Positions 35,801 through 43,491 of a DNA stretch of 64,000 nucleotides are shown here, in pieces (position 1 is the first letter of the stretch; each line of letters opens with the position of its first letter). The position numbers and the translations under genes were made by a program. The stretch is from positions 61,800,270-61,864,269 of the forward strand of contig CAIIXF020000001.1 of the NCBI GenBank assembly GCA_903813345.2, read 5' to 3'. This stretch comes from Owenia fusiformis. Its lineage: Eukaryota; Annelida; Polychaeta; Sabellida; Oweniidae. Under the pieces are notes generated by a model, which did no database searches, was not told the origin of the DNA, and worked only from the letters and a program-made list of their open reading frames with translations.

Positions 35801-38299
35801 CTAATAGACATATGTCTTCTCTGAACCCTGGTGGGGTTTCCCCCCTCTTTTACATCCTGATACATCCATGACCTAAAAGTAAAGTCAAGGTTGTCAAACA
35901 TTTGATGAAGTAGCATGGTTGAGTTGGATTATTCTTTATATACACCATATTGTTGGTGTTTAGAAAATGCATGTATCTAAAGTTATATTTTATGTCTCCA
36001 TGTAATTGCAGAGACTGTCTACAGCCAATGAAGAAATTATAGAAGTTTTGTTGTCCAAGCAGCAGCTACTTACAGCTATTAGGTAATACATGTACATTCT
36101 AGCTAGTCTTAGGGTACCAACTACATGTATAGTGTCTGTCTAATTGAGATGAATTGTGCTTTCTGAAATTGGCCATGCCCCTTTATCATGCTCCTTTGTC
36201 ACGCCTCCATGCCATGTCCCTTTGTCACGCCTCCATGCCATGTCCCTTTGTCACGCCTCCATGCCATGTCCCTTTGTCACGCCTCCATGCCATGTCCCTT
36301 TGTCACGCCTCCATGCCATGTCCCTTTGTCACTCCTCCATGCCATGTCCCTTTGTCACGCCTCCATGCCATGTCCCTTTGTCACTCCTCCATGCCATGTC
36401 CCTTTGTCACTCCTCCATGCCATGTCCCTTTGTCACTCCTCCATGCCATGTCCCTTTGTCACTCCTCCATGCCATGTCCCTTTGTCACTCCTCCATGCCA
36501 TGTCCCTTTGTCACTCCTCCATGCCATGTCCCTTTGTCACGCCCCTTTGCCTGGCTATATTGTATATTTACTTGCATAGTTTATTATTTATAAATAGGAA
36601 ACTTTGTTGAAAATGAGACAAGTAAAATGGGTATTTCAATGCAGCAAATTGTATTAATTTATATGTGGGTTCTTATATGTAAAATGAGAACAGGCCCCTC
36701 TACCCTTTCTAACCTGTTATATACTTTCCAGGTTTGTTCGCAGTGTTGGAGCTGTGGATCAGGTATCAGCACGGAAGTTTCTAGAGGCAGCTCTAGTTGG
36801 CCAGGATAGTATGCTGTTCTACACTGTCTTTAAATTTTTTGAACAAAGAAACAGCCGTTTACGAAATAATCCAAGATTTGCACCAGGTACACATATTAAA
36901 TTTATGTGTTATTTGACACAAGATGCCTTTCAATATTAACCCCTTACCTTTTAAATTATCAATAGACTAGATGCAAGTAGAAATAATCTTGATTTACATC
37001 ATTAAAAATTCAAAAAATATTTAATAAGTGTTTATCAACTTTTAATTTAATTTTCTTTGAAAATGTGACTTCTAGGTTCTGGGAGATTCCCCATAGACCC
37101 CATGTTATAAAATCACAAAAGTGAAATATCTTTTCCTGTATTGGACAGACATATTCTTTTACTGGACATATTTTAATTTGTATAACTATCAGATACATAA
37201 GGGTAATATGAAAAGTGAACCATTAAAATGGATGGATATTCAAGTTTAAGAGAACTTTCTAATACCCTGCCTTTCTAATACCCTGCCATGTTTTCTGCCT
37301 GAATTAGCCACCTGGTAGTGAAACTAGTAACTACCTTCTGGCATCTGGGTTATTGAATAATGTTATTTTGACACAAAATAGAGTGCAATATTAATGTGAG
37401 TGCTGTGTAAGTGCTTGACATAATGTTTTGAGCCAATTGGCATCTGATTATATGTACATTAGTATAGGAAAATGTAGAACAGTATAGCATGAAAAATGCT
37501 CCATAATTCAATTTTGCAGTTTTGCATTTTGCTCAACATATTACAAAATTGGATTTATTGAGGTTCAGGCTTACAGTGTGAGGTATCATGTTGGTAAGAA
37601 ATAATTCAAAATATGTCGTCAAGAAAGAATAGACGTAACAATTCATTAAGAAATACATTTTTGATGATTTATTTTAGTGGATTGTAATCTGAAGTATACT
37701 ATAACTAGCAAATGTTGCAGCATTGTATTAACATGGTAGTGGATGCACTGGTGCATTCAGGGGAGGAGGGCAGATATTTGTACCCAAAATTTTGAGGGGC
37801 CTCAACTAAGTTAGTCTTTTTGGGGCTTATTTTTCATTTTAGGCCAATTTATCACTAAATTGGCCTTAAATTTTCTGGTTTAAGGAGCCCAGAATTTATT
37901 TTTTTTGAAATGTGGGCCCTCCACCCTGTTAGCTTCCAGATTCACCACTTGTATGTATGCATCATCTCTGAGACTAATTGTAATAAGATACAAGATATCA
38001 AGTACTCTCTTAATGCTTACTTATTGTTGTAGGAAGAGGTCAATGGATGTATAGTATAGTTCTTACAGGACGTAATTTATGTATAAGTATCTCCTAAATG
38101 GTTGTTATGGGAACAATTTGAAGTCATTAGTTGATTTATTTGATAAAGTGCCTGCAAGCATAAGTGGTTCTGTAAGCAAGTGTTCCATGTTCAATTACAA
38201 TCTGTATCTTTTTTTCCAGGAGAACACTGTGATCAATATGTGAAACACTTTGAAGAAGTCTTTGGTACAGAAGCCCTGGCTTTACCTATGGTCACCTAG
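14840..38299 (+). CDS. RMC1: RMC1 (C18orf8/Mic1), regulator of MON1-CCZ1
   Basis: Spliced gene with exons 14840-14950, 22118-22194, 22483-22567, 22732-22791, 24735-24821, 25484-25555, 25807-25875, 26134-26237, 27063-27149, 27458-27563, 28018-28129, 28256-28294, 28425-28478, 28688-28746, 29092-29265, 29818-29934, 30017-30031, 31879-31956, 32203-32307, 33890-33958, 36012-36082, 36732-36886 and 38220-38299. All have AG/GT borders and matching phases; the sum is 1986 nt, 661 codons, against 657 in human. Recognised blocks include FYVQLNSSPIRFE (exon 1), VFITDHGIEFYQ (5), YGQLYIVVVRH (9), LHIVDNLVVVHHQ (10), SWIVFQPNVVI (13), DQSDMYTHVFSVF (16), LVQHNCFYQLHQFLQYHVL (19) and FFEQRNSRLR (22). The N-terminal half is predicted beta-propeller and the C-terminal half is the Mic1 domain. 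RMC1 is the metazoan partner of the MON1-CCZ1 Rab7 GEF on late endosomes. The Met at 14840 fits the family; an upstream in-frame TTG is rejected. Intron 1 is 7.2 kb and exon 17 is only 15 nt. Five exons are involved in tandem duplications. Confidence 0.95.
15240..16412 (+). mobile_element. 5'-truncated, internally deleted LINE, copy 2, in RMC1 intron 1
   Basis: The frame at 15252-15644 carries the RT palm: GVPQGTVLGPLCFLVYINDM and the catalytic FADDSLLF. The frame at 15641-16123 carries YKSLVRPNLEY and VQRRAARFV through the C-terminus. They meet at GAAAAAGTGAA, which also occurs in copy 1. So a deletion, probably at this short homology, removed the thumb region and shifted the frame by one. 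The 3' UTR matches copy 1 and ends at GACATAGACC. It is in the same orientation as RMC1 and is inactive. Confidence 0.88.
16606..16989. mobile_element. 384-bp MITE with 10-bp target duplication
   Basis: The direct repeat ATAGCAAGTT flanks it at 16596-16605 and 16990-16999. Left terminus TAGTCTATATCC; right terminus reverse-complemented TAGACTATATCC; both continue into CTGAATTT. An internal hairpin (GACTGAATT and its complement) lies near the left end. A 9-10 bp duplication is characteristic of Mutator-like elements; this is inference. No coding capacity. The SINE resumes exactly at ACTACG after the right repeat. Confidence 0.8.
17071..18012. mobile_element. TIR element with ACCGGGT-repeat termini
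   Basis: Termini of about 65 bp are inverted copies: GTTTGTGTAAAAAACCGGGT, three further CCGGGTRA-type repeats, then AACGTTCCTAGCAGGGTTA. The interior is built from AACGTT/AACGTC-rich sequence with a degenerate internal duplication: the TTTTGAGGTTATTTCA block occurs near 17207 and 17443. The host SINE sequence GGATCCA is present on both sides (17064-17070 and 18013-18019), extensible to 10 bp depending on where the terminus is drawn. The ORFs inside are not protein-like. Confidence 0.8.
18431..18600 (-). mobile_element. tRNA-derived SINE, second copy, reverse orientation
   Basis: Read on the minus strand it gives TTGTAAGGACCCTTGATAGC, the B box GGGTTCGATTCCC (18542-18554), GAATTAAGCACACTT, TTATCTGGCTTGTTGG, CGTTAGTTATT and CCCCTGGGGTG. 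These blocks match the SINE at 16583-18150 in order. This copy lacks the segment with the A box, so it is internally deleted. It lies 280 bp from the first copy in the opposite orientation. Confidence 0.75.
19761..19817 (-). pseudogene. tRNA-Ala-like relic, 3' truncated
   Basis: On the minus strand the sequence gives a D arm (GGTCTAGCGGTAGAATGC) and an anticodon arm CTCGC-TTAGCAC-ACGGGAG whose loop places AGC (Ala). It then reads GGGTTCG and breaks off in the T loop. There is no complete T stem or acceptor stem, so it is a pseudogene or a SINE head rather than a working tRNA gene. Confidence 0.6.
20044..21663. mobile_element. Pearl-like element with ~162-bp tandem core (intron 1)
   Basis: Short inverted termini ATGTCCCCACC are at both ends. 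A GTCC/GTCT tetranucleotide tract follows at about 20080-20120. The core has six to seven tandem units of about 162 bp, each with TTTTGGCATTCTGG, GCAGCCATTTTGGATTTT and CCGTCCTAAAAT. This structure of short ends plus a ~160-bp tandem core matches the bivalve pearl elements. ORFs in the array are artefacts of the repeat. Confidence 0.75.
22848..24420. mobile_element. Tandem-core element with GACTCCAGATT ends (intron 4)
   Basis: The left end AGACTCCAGATT immediately forms a hairpin with AATCTGGAGTC (22849-22873). The right end is AATCTGGAGTCTT. A TTATTC microsatellite lies near the left end. The core repeats with a period of about 475 bp; GTGTAAAATAC, CTAGGTCAAAATCTAGG and TTTGAGATATGG recur. 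Three copies of GACTCAGCTTA lie near the right end. No ORF. It has the same layout as the 20044 and 34288 elements but unrelated sequence. Confidence 0.7.
25130..25497 (+). repeat. Tandem duplication of the exon 6 acceptor region
   Basis: The sequence from about AACCTCATTACAGTTAACC to CTTCAGGTGATTCCTGAAA (ending near 25252) is repeated 243 bp later, ending in the real exon 6 acceptor CTTCAG (25478-25483) and GTGGTTCCTGAAAAG. The decoy carries acceptor plus about 14 exon bases, then hits an in-frame TAA. It would create a truncated exon if used. Confidence 0.85.
27551..27910 (+). repeat. 30-bp minisatellite copying the exon 10 donor, 12 units
   Basis: Each unit carries the exon end CAAGCTTCAAAG followed by a donor GTAAAC and AGTTTTTTAAAT. 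Unit 1 is the real exon 10 end (donor at 27564-27565). About twelve units follow at 30-31 bp spacing, most keeping a GTAAAC or GTACAC donor. The first seven are in frame with exon 10 and would add 10 residues per unit (VNSFLNQASK) if a downstream donor were used. Confidence 0.92.
29582..29636 (+). other. Candidate extra RMC1 exon, phase unresolved
   Basis: TTTTATTCATAG precedes and GTGAAC follows. In one frame it reads KRFIHYTQIEDPETSPIK, which looks protein-like. It is 55 nt, so inserting it between exons 15 and 16 breaks the phase unless a very small exon precedes it; AATCCGTACAT (11 nt, near 29321) would fit. The transcript without it already matches human RMC1 in length. Confidence 0.35.
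30226..31300. mobile_element. Tandem-core element with GTCC-rich head (intron 17)
   Basis: It begins TTATCCCATCGAACGAAGTT, followed by a CCGT/ACGT microsatellite tract (30270-30370). Three to four units of about 167 bp follow (30610-31170), each with TTGTTCATATTTGGTATGTG, CTAATGACACTTTTGGTAGA and GGCGGCCATTTT. A right terminus was not found. ORFs of RTDGRTYG or SVRPSVR type come from the microsatellite. Confidence 0.65.
32269..32690 (+). repeat. 70-bp tandem array copying the exon 19 donor, 6 units
   Basis: GTGACTCAAAGCCTATAG recurs at 32291, 32361, 32431, 32501, 32571 and 32641, exactly 70 bp apart. Each unit contains the last 39 nt of exon 19 (from TTCCTGCAGTATCA) plus 31 nt of intron starting GTAAGT. 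Unit 1 is the real exon 19 end. A seventh donor copy occurs near 32892. Confidence 0.93.
32650..33250 (+). repeat. Second-order tandem repeats in intron 19 (~251 bp x2, ~84 bp x2)
   Basis: The block from GCCTATAGTAAGCTTAAAGC to CACTTGTTGAGCTTCCAATC is present twice with a spacing of about 251 bp. A shorter block starting CACTTGTTGAGCTTCCAATC and containing CTCTACTATTGCAC and TTGCAGGATTGTATT then repeats at about 84 bp. These arrays bridge the exon 19 array and the exon 20 array. Confidence 0.8.
33246..33930 (+). repeat. 87-bp tandem array copying the exon 20 acceptor, 8 units
   Basis: The junction TTCCAG/GCATGTCTG recurs at 33368, 33455, 33542, 33629, 33716, 33803 and 33890 (87-bp period), with a first diverged copy at 33273. 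Only the last leads into the full exon 20. The others contain the acceptor and 38 exon bases ending CTATCCTCC, then CAATTATGTTGCAGG. They lack a good donor. Confidence 0.93.
34288..35672. mobile_element. Pearl-like element with ATGTCACCACC ends (intron 20)
   Basis: Inverted termini ATGTCACCACC differ by one base from those of the 20044 element (ATGTCCCCACC). A GGTTGGTGGTTGGCGG tract follows the left end. The core is an irregular array of AAATCTGACTTTAGATTTGA, CATTTGACCTTCAATGACC and TTTTCAACTTGCTTCAAATT blocks, roughly 150-200 bp per unit, about nine units. No ORF. Confidence 0.75.
36203..36545. repeat. 26-bp minisatellite, ~13 units (intron 21)
   Basis: The unit is GCCTCCATGCCATG plus TCCCTTTGTCAC, with C/T variation at CGCC/CTCC. 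Because 26 is not divisible by three and the unit lacks stops, all three plus frames stay open, giving three overlapping spurious ORFs of 140-145 codons. Confidence 0.93.
36961..37345. repeat. Fragment of the 9478-11149 element in intron 22
   Basis: Begins AATAGACTAGATGCAAGTAG and ends in the CCACCTGGTAGTGAAACTAG region, colinear with 9777-10215. TTAA-flanked ends are absent. A short local duplication (CTAATACCCTGCC twice) is present near 37260. Confidence 0.75.
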
Positions 38300-38690
38300 C
38301 ACATGATGAATAGCATATGGACAATATGTGAAACACTTTGAAGAAGTCTTTGGTACATAAGCCCTGGCTTTACCTATGGTCACCTAGCACATGATGAATA
38401 GCATATGGACAATATTACATGATGAATGGCATATGGACAATATGTGAAACACTTTGAAGAAGTCTTTGGTACAGAATCCCTGGCTTTACCTATGGTCACC
38501 TAGCACATGATGAATAGCATATGGACAATATTACATGATGAATGGCATATGGACAATATGTGAAACACTTTGAAGAAGTCTTTGGTACATAAGCCCTGAC
38601 TTTACCTATGGTCACCTAGCACATGATGAATAGCATATGGACAATATGTGAAACATTTGGAAGAAGTCTTTGGTACAGAAGCCCTGAATC
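38232..38690 (+). repeat. Tandem duplication of the RMC1 terminal exon, 5 units
   Basis: CAATATGTGAAACA starts units at 38234, 38322, 38438, 38554 and 38642 (spacing 88, 116, 116, 88). Each unit repeats the terminal coding sequence for QYVKHFEEVFGTEAL and most repeat the stop at CACCTAG. In units 2 and 4 a GGTACATAAG variant gives an earlier stop. Units 2-5 lie in the 3' UTR of the normal transcript. Confidence 0.92.
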
Positions 38691-39307
38691 AATTTACCTA
38701 AAGGAAACCTACATTTACTTTACATATATTAACTGGAAAATCTATGTAGCAAGCATAACAAAATGTATAAAGACTCTTGGTTAAAAAAATGTTGGTCAAT
38801 TGCTATCATTCAGTTCATGTTCACTGACTGTAAAGTATGAAATTATAACATGTGCTTTTGTTATGTTTATAAACATGAATATTATCCCATAAAGCATCAC
38901 TATTAGCTGATTGAATACGGATTTGATTGACAAGCCTAATGGATGTGACTTGCCTTATAAGGTCTAGTAAGCAGCCATGTGGTTCAGAAAGTCTGTCTTT
39001 AAACAATACTGTCTAATTATCCATAGCATGTGAGGCAATGTATTTTGTGAGTATTGTTCAGTCTTTGGTATTGGCGTTTGTCATCTGTAACACATGTTAC
39101 ACTATTGTAATTTCCACCAGTTGGTGACAATTCGTTATGTAGTGTAGATAGTATCATAGGGAATACACATGTTACACATCTCGTGCAAAGATTGAACACC
39201 TCATCTAATAATCAGTCCACAATAAGTCCAGGGCTTAAATACTTAAATATATTGTAATTTATTATTTTAAGGCAGTGCAATCGTTGTACATATTTTATAT
39301 TTATGTA

Positions 39308-39313
39308 AATAAA
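39308..39313 (+). promoter_or_regulatory. Possible RMC1 poly(A) signal
   Basis: AATAAA lies about 1 kb after the RMC1 stop, followed by a T-rich stretch. It would place the repeated terminal-exon units in the 3' UTR. An earlier site was not seen. Confidence 0.4.
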
Positions 39314-39710
39314 CCTCATATAATTTTTTTCAATATATGCAATGTTTTCATGTCATTGTTGAAACGCATTTGTATGTATATAGGTATATCTGATAAATAA
39401 TACATCATTTCGAACTTCATTGATAACTTATAGCTAGCAATACAAAGTGATAAAGGGATAGTATGGTTTCTCAATTTTCCCACAAGTGGACGCATGTTTT
39501 TTTTCATACGAAATTATTGAATGTACACGTCTACCTTGTCACACCGGGCCACGGTTGTACTAAAAGTAAGTTAAATTCAGTAAGTTAAAATTATTTTAAA
39601 TTATTTCATCAATTTTCAAATTATCGCTATGTTACAAGCATGTTATATGACCCTCACTATTTCGTTCTCTTTGTAACAATAACAAAAAACTATATTTAAA
39701 CATATAATTT

Positions 39711-39810
39711 GTCAATATGCGTTCACTGAAAATATTTCAATTCGATCTACTTTTTAATTTGTCAATATGCGTTCACTGAAAATATTTCAATTCGATCTAC
39801 TTTTTAATTT
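39711..39810. repeat. 50-bp direct duplication
   Basis: Two identical 50-bp units in tandem, starting GTCAATATGCGTTCACTGAA and ending CTACTTTTTAATTT. Identity suggests a recent event. Confidence 0.9.
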
Positions 39811-39859
39811 GATGAAAAGGTCTCAAATGTGTAGCAATTGTTGCAGACACCAAATGACA

Positions 39860-40563
39860 TAGCCTTGCCCAAGTCGGTCTCTTTTACTTATCTTGATTTC
39901 TATTATGACCGCGGTAATAATTCAAGATCAGGGCCCCGTTTTTGTACCGTTCGTAGTAACGAACGTTCGTAAGTCCATTGTTTAATTTGCGAATTTCGCA
40001 AAGTTGCATTTTCGTAAGATTCGTAAAGTTTTCGTAACTTTACGAAAATAGTGACGTCATGCCTGTTTTCGTTCGTAGATTTAATACCACCTCTGACCCT
40101 TTCGTAACTTTACGAACGGCCTCTTATTTATTCATTTATATTGTGATTTGTGACGTTTTGTCATTCTAAATCAGAGAACACAAAGGGCAACACCGTTATC
40201 AACGTATTATCAACCTATTTCTATATCTATTTTAGTACTTTTCATGGAATTTTTATTTTTATAAAGTTCTTATTGTATGACTTTGGTTTTATTATTTTGA
40301 TCAACCCTGTTTGTTGTACTATCTGTCCTGACAACTGTGGAATATGACGTCAACCAATTCGTAAATCTTACTCTAAACAATTGGAAAGTTACGAATGACT
40401 TACGAAAGCGTACAAAAATGATCCATTCGCAACTTTACGAATTCGCAACTCATTCGTAACTTTTTAAATATTTACGAATTTACGAATTGCGAACGTTCGT
40501 TACTACGAACGGTACAAAAACGGACTCCAGATAAGTAGAAAAATACCAACTTGAGCAAGGCTT
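39860..40563. mobile_element. 704-bp TIR element with 9-bp target duplication
   Basis: CAAATGACA flanks it at 39851-39859 and 40564-40572. Outer termini are TAGCCTTGCCCAAGTCGG and, inverted, AAGCCTTGCTCAAGTTGG. A second inverted block, CCGTTTTTGTACCGTTCGTA plus GTAACGAACGTTCG, lies further in on both sides. The interior is full of TTCGTAA/TTACGAA. A near-palindrome centred on CCGCGG (39890-39930) is present only on the left. A 9-bp duplication suggests a Mutator-like element. Confidence 0.78.
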
Positions 40564-41150
40564 CAAATGACACTACAACCTTGAGAATTGGCCAGATTTA
40601 TATACGAGTAGAAATTTTAGAAATGGGAATATCTGAGATTGAAAATACCTTGGATATGATATGAAATGATATTTTTATTTTACTTGATGTCCAATGTTTT
40701 AAATAAACCGATGATCAGGAAAATGTTTCCTCACTAGAAGACACGGACTGGGTATTGTGGATGGGTAAGGTAATCTTGGTAAATATTTTAATATGTTTTC
40801 ATGTAAACTTTTATACTTAAAATCTTGAGTAATGGTAATTAATCTGTGATCTATTTCTTTCCATTGGTTTAACTACACGTTTATTTTTAGAAAGTAAACA
40901 TTTGCACCCGGGCATTTGCACTGGTACTTTCTTAAAATGAATGTTGTGACTGTGAAAACAAATATCTTTTAAAAAGTAAAAAACACATGTTTTGAGTTAA
41001 CAGGCGTTCTTTAAATAGTCTATTAATAATGAATTACAGACGCAGATGTTGCAAAGGCATTCGCTTTACCACTTAGCCTATTGTGAAATAAAGTCGAATA
41101 GCCGGTGTCAGCCATAGCCTTGTATCAGAAAAGTTCAAGAGCAGCAACGT

Positions 41151-41686
41151 CACTGGTGATCCACTCGATTACGCTGGTTACCGAAACGGTTCGTTTTGGT
41201 AACAAAATGTCGGAACGTCGGAGGTACGATTTTTCTTTTTTCCTTATTTCACGCGTTGTAGGCAGAATCCCCACAACGTTTTTTCTCACAAACGTGTATC
41301 AGTATCATATGTTTTAGAAAATGTACATGTTTGCGAAAAAATAGCTCAAAAGACAACAGAATCGTCGATTTCAATTCCTCACTTAAGTTACATAAACGGT
41401 TTGGGTTAAAAGTGCAGATCTTAACTGTTTTTCGAAATACCGTTTATGTAACTTAAGTGAGGAATTAAATCGACAATTCTGTTGTCTTCTGAACTATTTG
41501 TTCGCAAATATGTACATTTTCTTAAACATATGATACTGATACACGTTTGTGTTAAAAATGTCTTGGGAATTCTGCCTACAACGCGTGAAATGAGGAAAAG
41601 AGAAAAATCGTACTTTCGATGTTCCGACATTTTGTTACCAAAACGAATCGTTTTGGTAACCAGCGTAATCGAGTGGATCACCAGTG
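41151..41686. mobile_element. 536-bp foldback element with 5-bp target duplication
   Basis: Arms of about 250 bp are inverted copies from end to centre (centre near 41415). Termini are CACTGGTGATCCACTCGATT and its complement. AACGT flanks both ends (41146-41150 and 41687-41691). No transposase. CAC ends plus a 5-bp duplication recall Transib, but the heptamer only partly fits, so class is open. Confidence 0.82.
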
Positions 41687-42237
41687 AACGTCTGTGGTCA
41701 GAGTGAACAAAATGTAAACATGCTTCAATTAAAACCTTTTAAAACTTATTTTATAAAGCCAGCAAAGACATACTCTTTGCTTCGTCTTCAACTACAAAGG
41801 CATAAAATTAGGGATGTATTCATTGCAGGTCGTGTATATACCCCCGTTGCTAGATTTATTGCAATACATTGACTTCTGCACGTTGGTGACGTTGCACCTT
41901 TTAAAAAATAGATCTCATATCTAAGCCTCATCGGGAGGTATCGTGATACAATCTACGAAGATCTACGACCGTGTAACAGTATGCCTGTCTAGATCGATGT
42001 CTTTGTGTCATTGATAAAACACAAAGTGGTGTCTTAGTTTCCAAAGCAATGAACTAAAACTGCGAATTTATCGTTTAGTGATGATGCTAGAAAAGGTATG
42101 ACATTCTTTCGAAATTGCTTATACATGTAATAACTATTTAAAAACGTCCCAATAAATGAGACAATACAAACCTAGAAAAAACCAAAATACTGCAGATTTT
42201 ATAATATGTTTTACGCTCATGTAACAAGTAAAGTACA

Positions 42238-42658
42238 TCTGAGCAGCTTTACCCCCCTAGAATAATATTTCAGGGGGGTACTATATTATCATTCTATAAA
42301 ATCAGTTATGCATTAACTATAGCACTGATTTATACATATTATGTTGCTAGCACTGTAGCCAAGTGTTTCCCAAAGTTATAGGGAGATAACACAATTTATA
42401 GTAATAAATAAGCATATTTTCATTCGTTTTTTAGTCTCGCCAACTTTATTGTTGCAGCTTCAGAGAAATAATTGGCACCAATACTGCTTTAAGAAGTAAT
42501 CTAAAATTATTTCCAATCTATGTGGGGAATTGTAATATAAAGAATGTAATGATACAATACTATTTGGAATTTTAAATATGGCTTTGTTGACCCCTACCCC
42601 TTAGAAATATAAGAAAGTGAAGGTGGCACAATTAGATCAGAAATTCTATAATAAGTAC
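42238..42658 (+). repeat. Long inverted repeat, left copy
   Basis: Begins TCTGAGCAGCTTTACCCCCC and ends CAGAAATTCTATAATAAGTA. It matches 50590-51210 in inverted orientation. The outer tip forms a hairpin, CCCCCCTAGAATAATATTTC followed by AGGGGGG. It contains AATATGGCTTTGTTGACCCC. Confidence 0.8.
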
Positions 42659-42727
42659 TAATACTTCTCCAAGTAGCATTTTAAAAATGTATGTGTGATA
42701 TATAGAGGTAATTTAATGGGAGGGATT

Positions 42728-43491
42728 GAATATGAATTTTATTCTGAGGGAAAATATGATATTGGCCAAGGAAAACATCATATTGACTGAGGGCAATAGC
42801 CCGAGTGTTAATATTGTTACGCGGTATATGGCATACATTCATGGTTGCGCGGTATTTGTGATACGGGTGAATATGCCATACTCACCTGCGGTATATGGCA
42901 TATTCCGCAGGTGAGTATGCAATATTCCACAATGAATATGCCATACATTGATTTTCCTGAATACCCGATACTCCCCTGCGGAATATGTCATACTCACTTG
43001 CAGAATATGGCATATACCGCATGTGAATATGACATATACTGCAGTTGAAAACTTGATACAGAAAGCCTTGATTTGATTGGTTGCGAGAATCGACTCTAAA
43101 TGTAAAACTACGCTGGATTACCAATATAGTTAGTGCGTCGAGTACTAAAATATGAATCCTGGATTGATTGAGTAAGTTTATTACGTGAAATTGGTGACTG
43201 TTACTTCTGCTAAGTTAATATATTCGATACACAGTACTGTTGATTCAGTAATCATTATGATAATTTATTAAGTTTTATTTGTTCGTTCAATCGATGCAAT
43301 TGACAATTGGGTACTTCTGTATCACGTTCTCATTGGTTAGTGTGTATGCCATATTCCGCAGGTGAATCTGTCATACACCGCAAGTGAATATGCCATATTC
43401 GTTGCGGAATATGACATATTTTTGTATCATGTTTACCGCGTAACAAATATGATAGTTCTCGAGGCGAATAAAATAAATAAAATTCATATTC
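42728..43491. mobile_element. TIR element built from a palindromic ATGCCATATTCCGCAGGTGA motif
   Basis: Termini GAATATGAATTTTATT are inverted; subterminal TTACGCGGTA is also mirrored. Inside, the motif ATGCCATATTCCGCAGGTGA and degenerate variants occur many times in both orientations (42820-43040 and 43345-43425), including a long palindrome at about 42875-42920. A non-repetitive 300 bp separates the two clusters. No protein-like ORF. Confidence 0.7.

Noticed and set aside
36154-36610. Three overlapping open frames of 140-145 codons rich in Cys, His and Pro
   Set aside because: They come from a 26-bp minisatellite without stops, whose non-multiple-of-three period keeps every frame open. The location is an RMC1 intron.
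42882-43124. ORFs on both strands around the palindromic motif
   Set aside because: Palindromic repeats give mirrored frames (for example HTHLQNMAY) without protein character.
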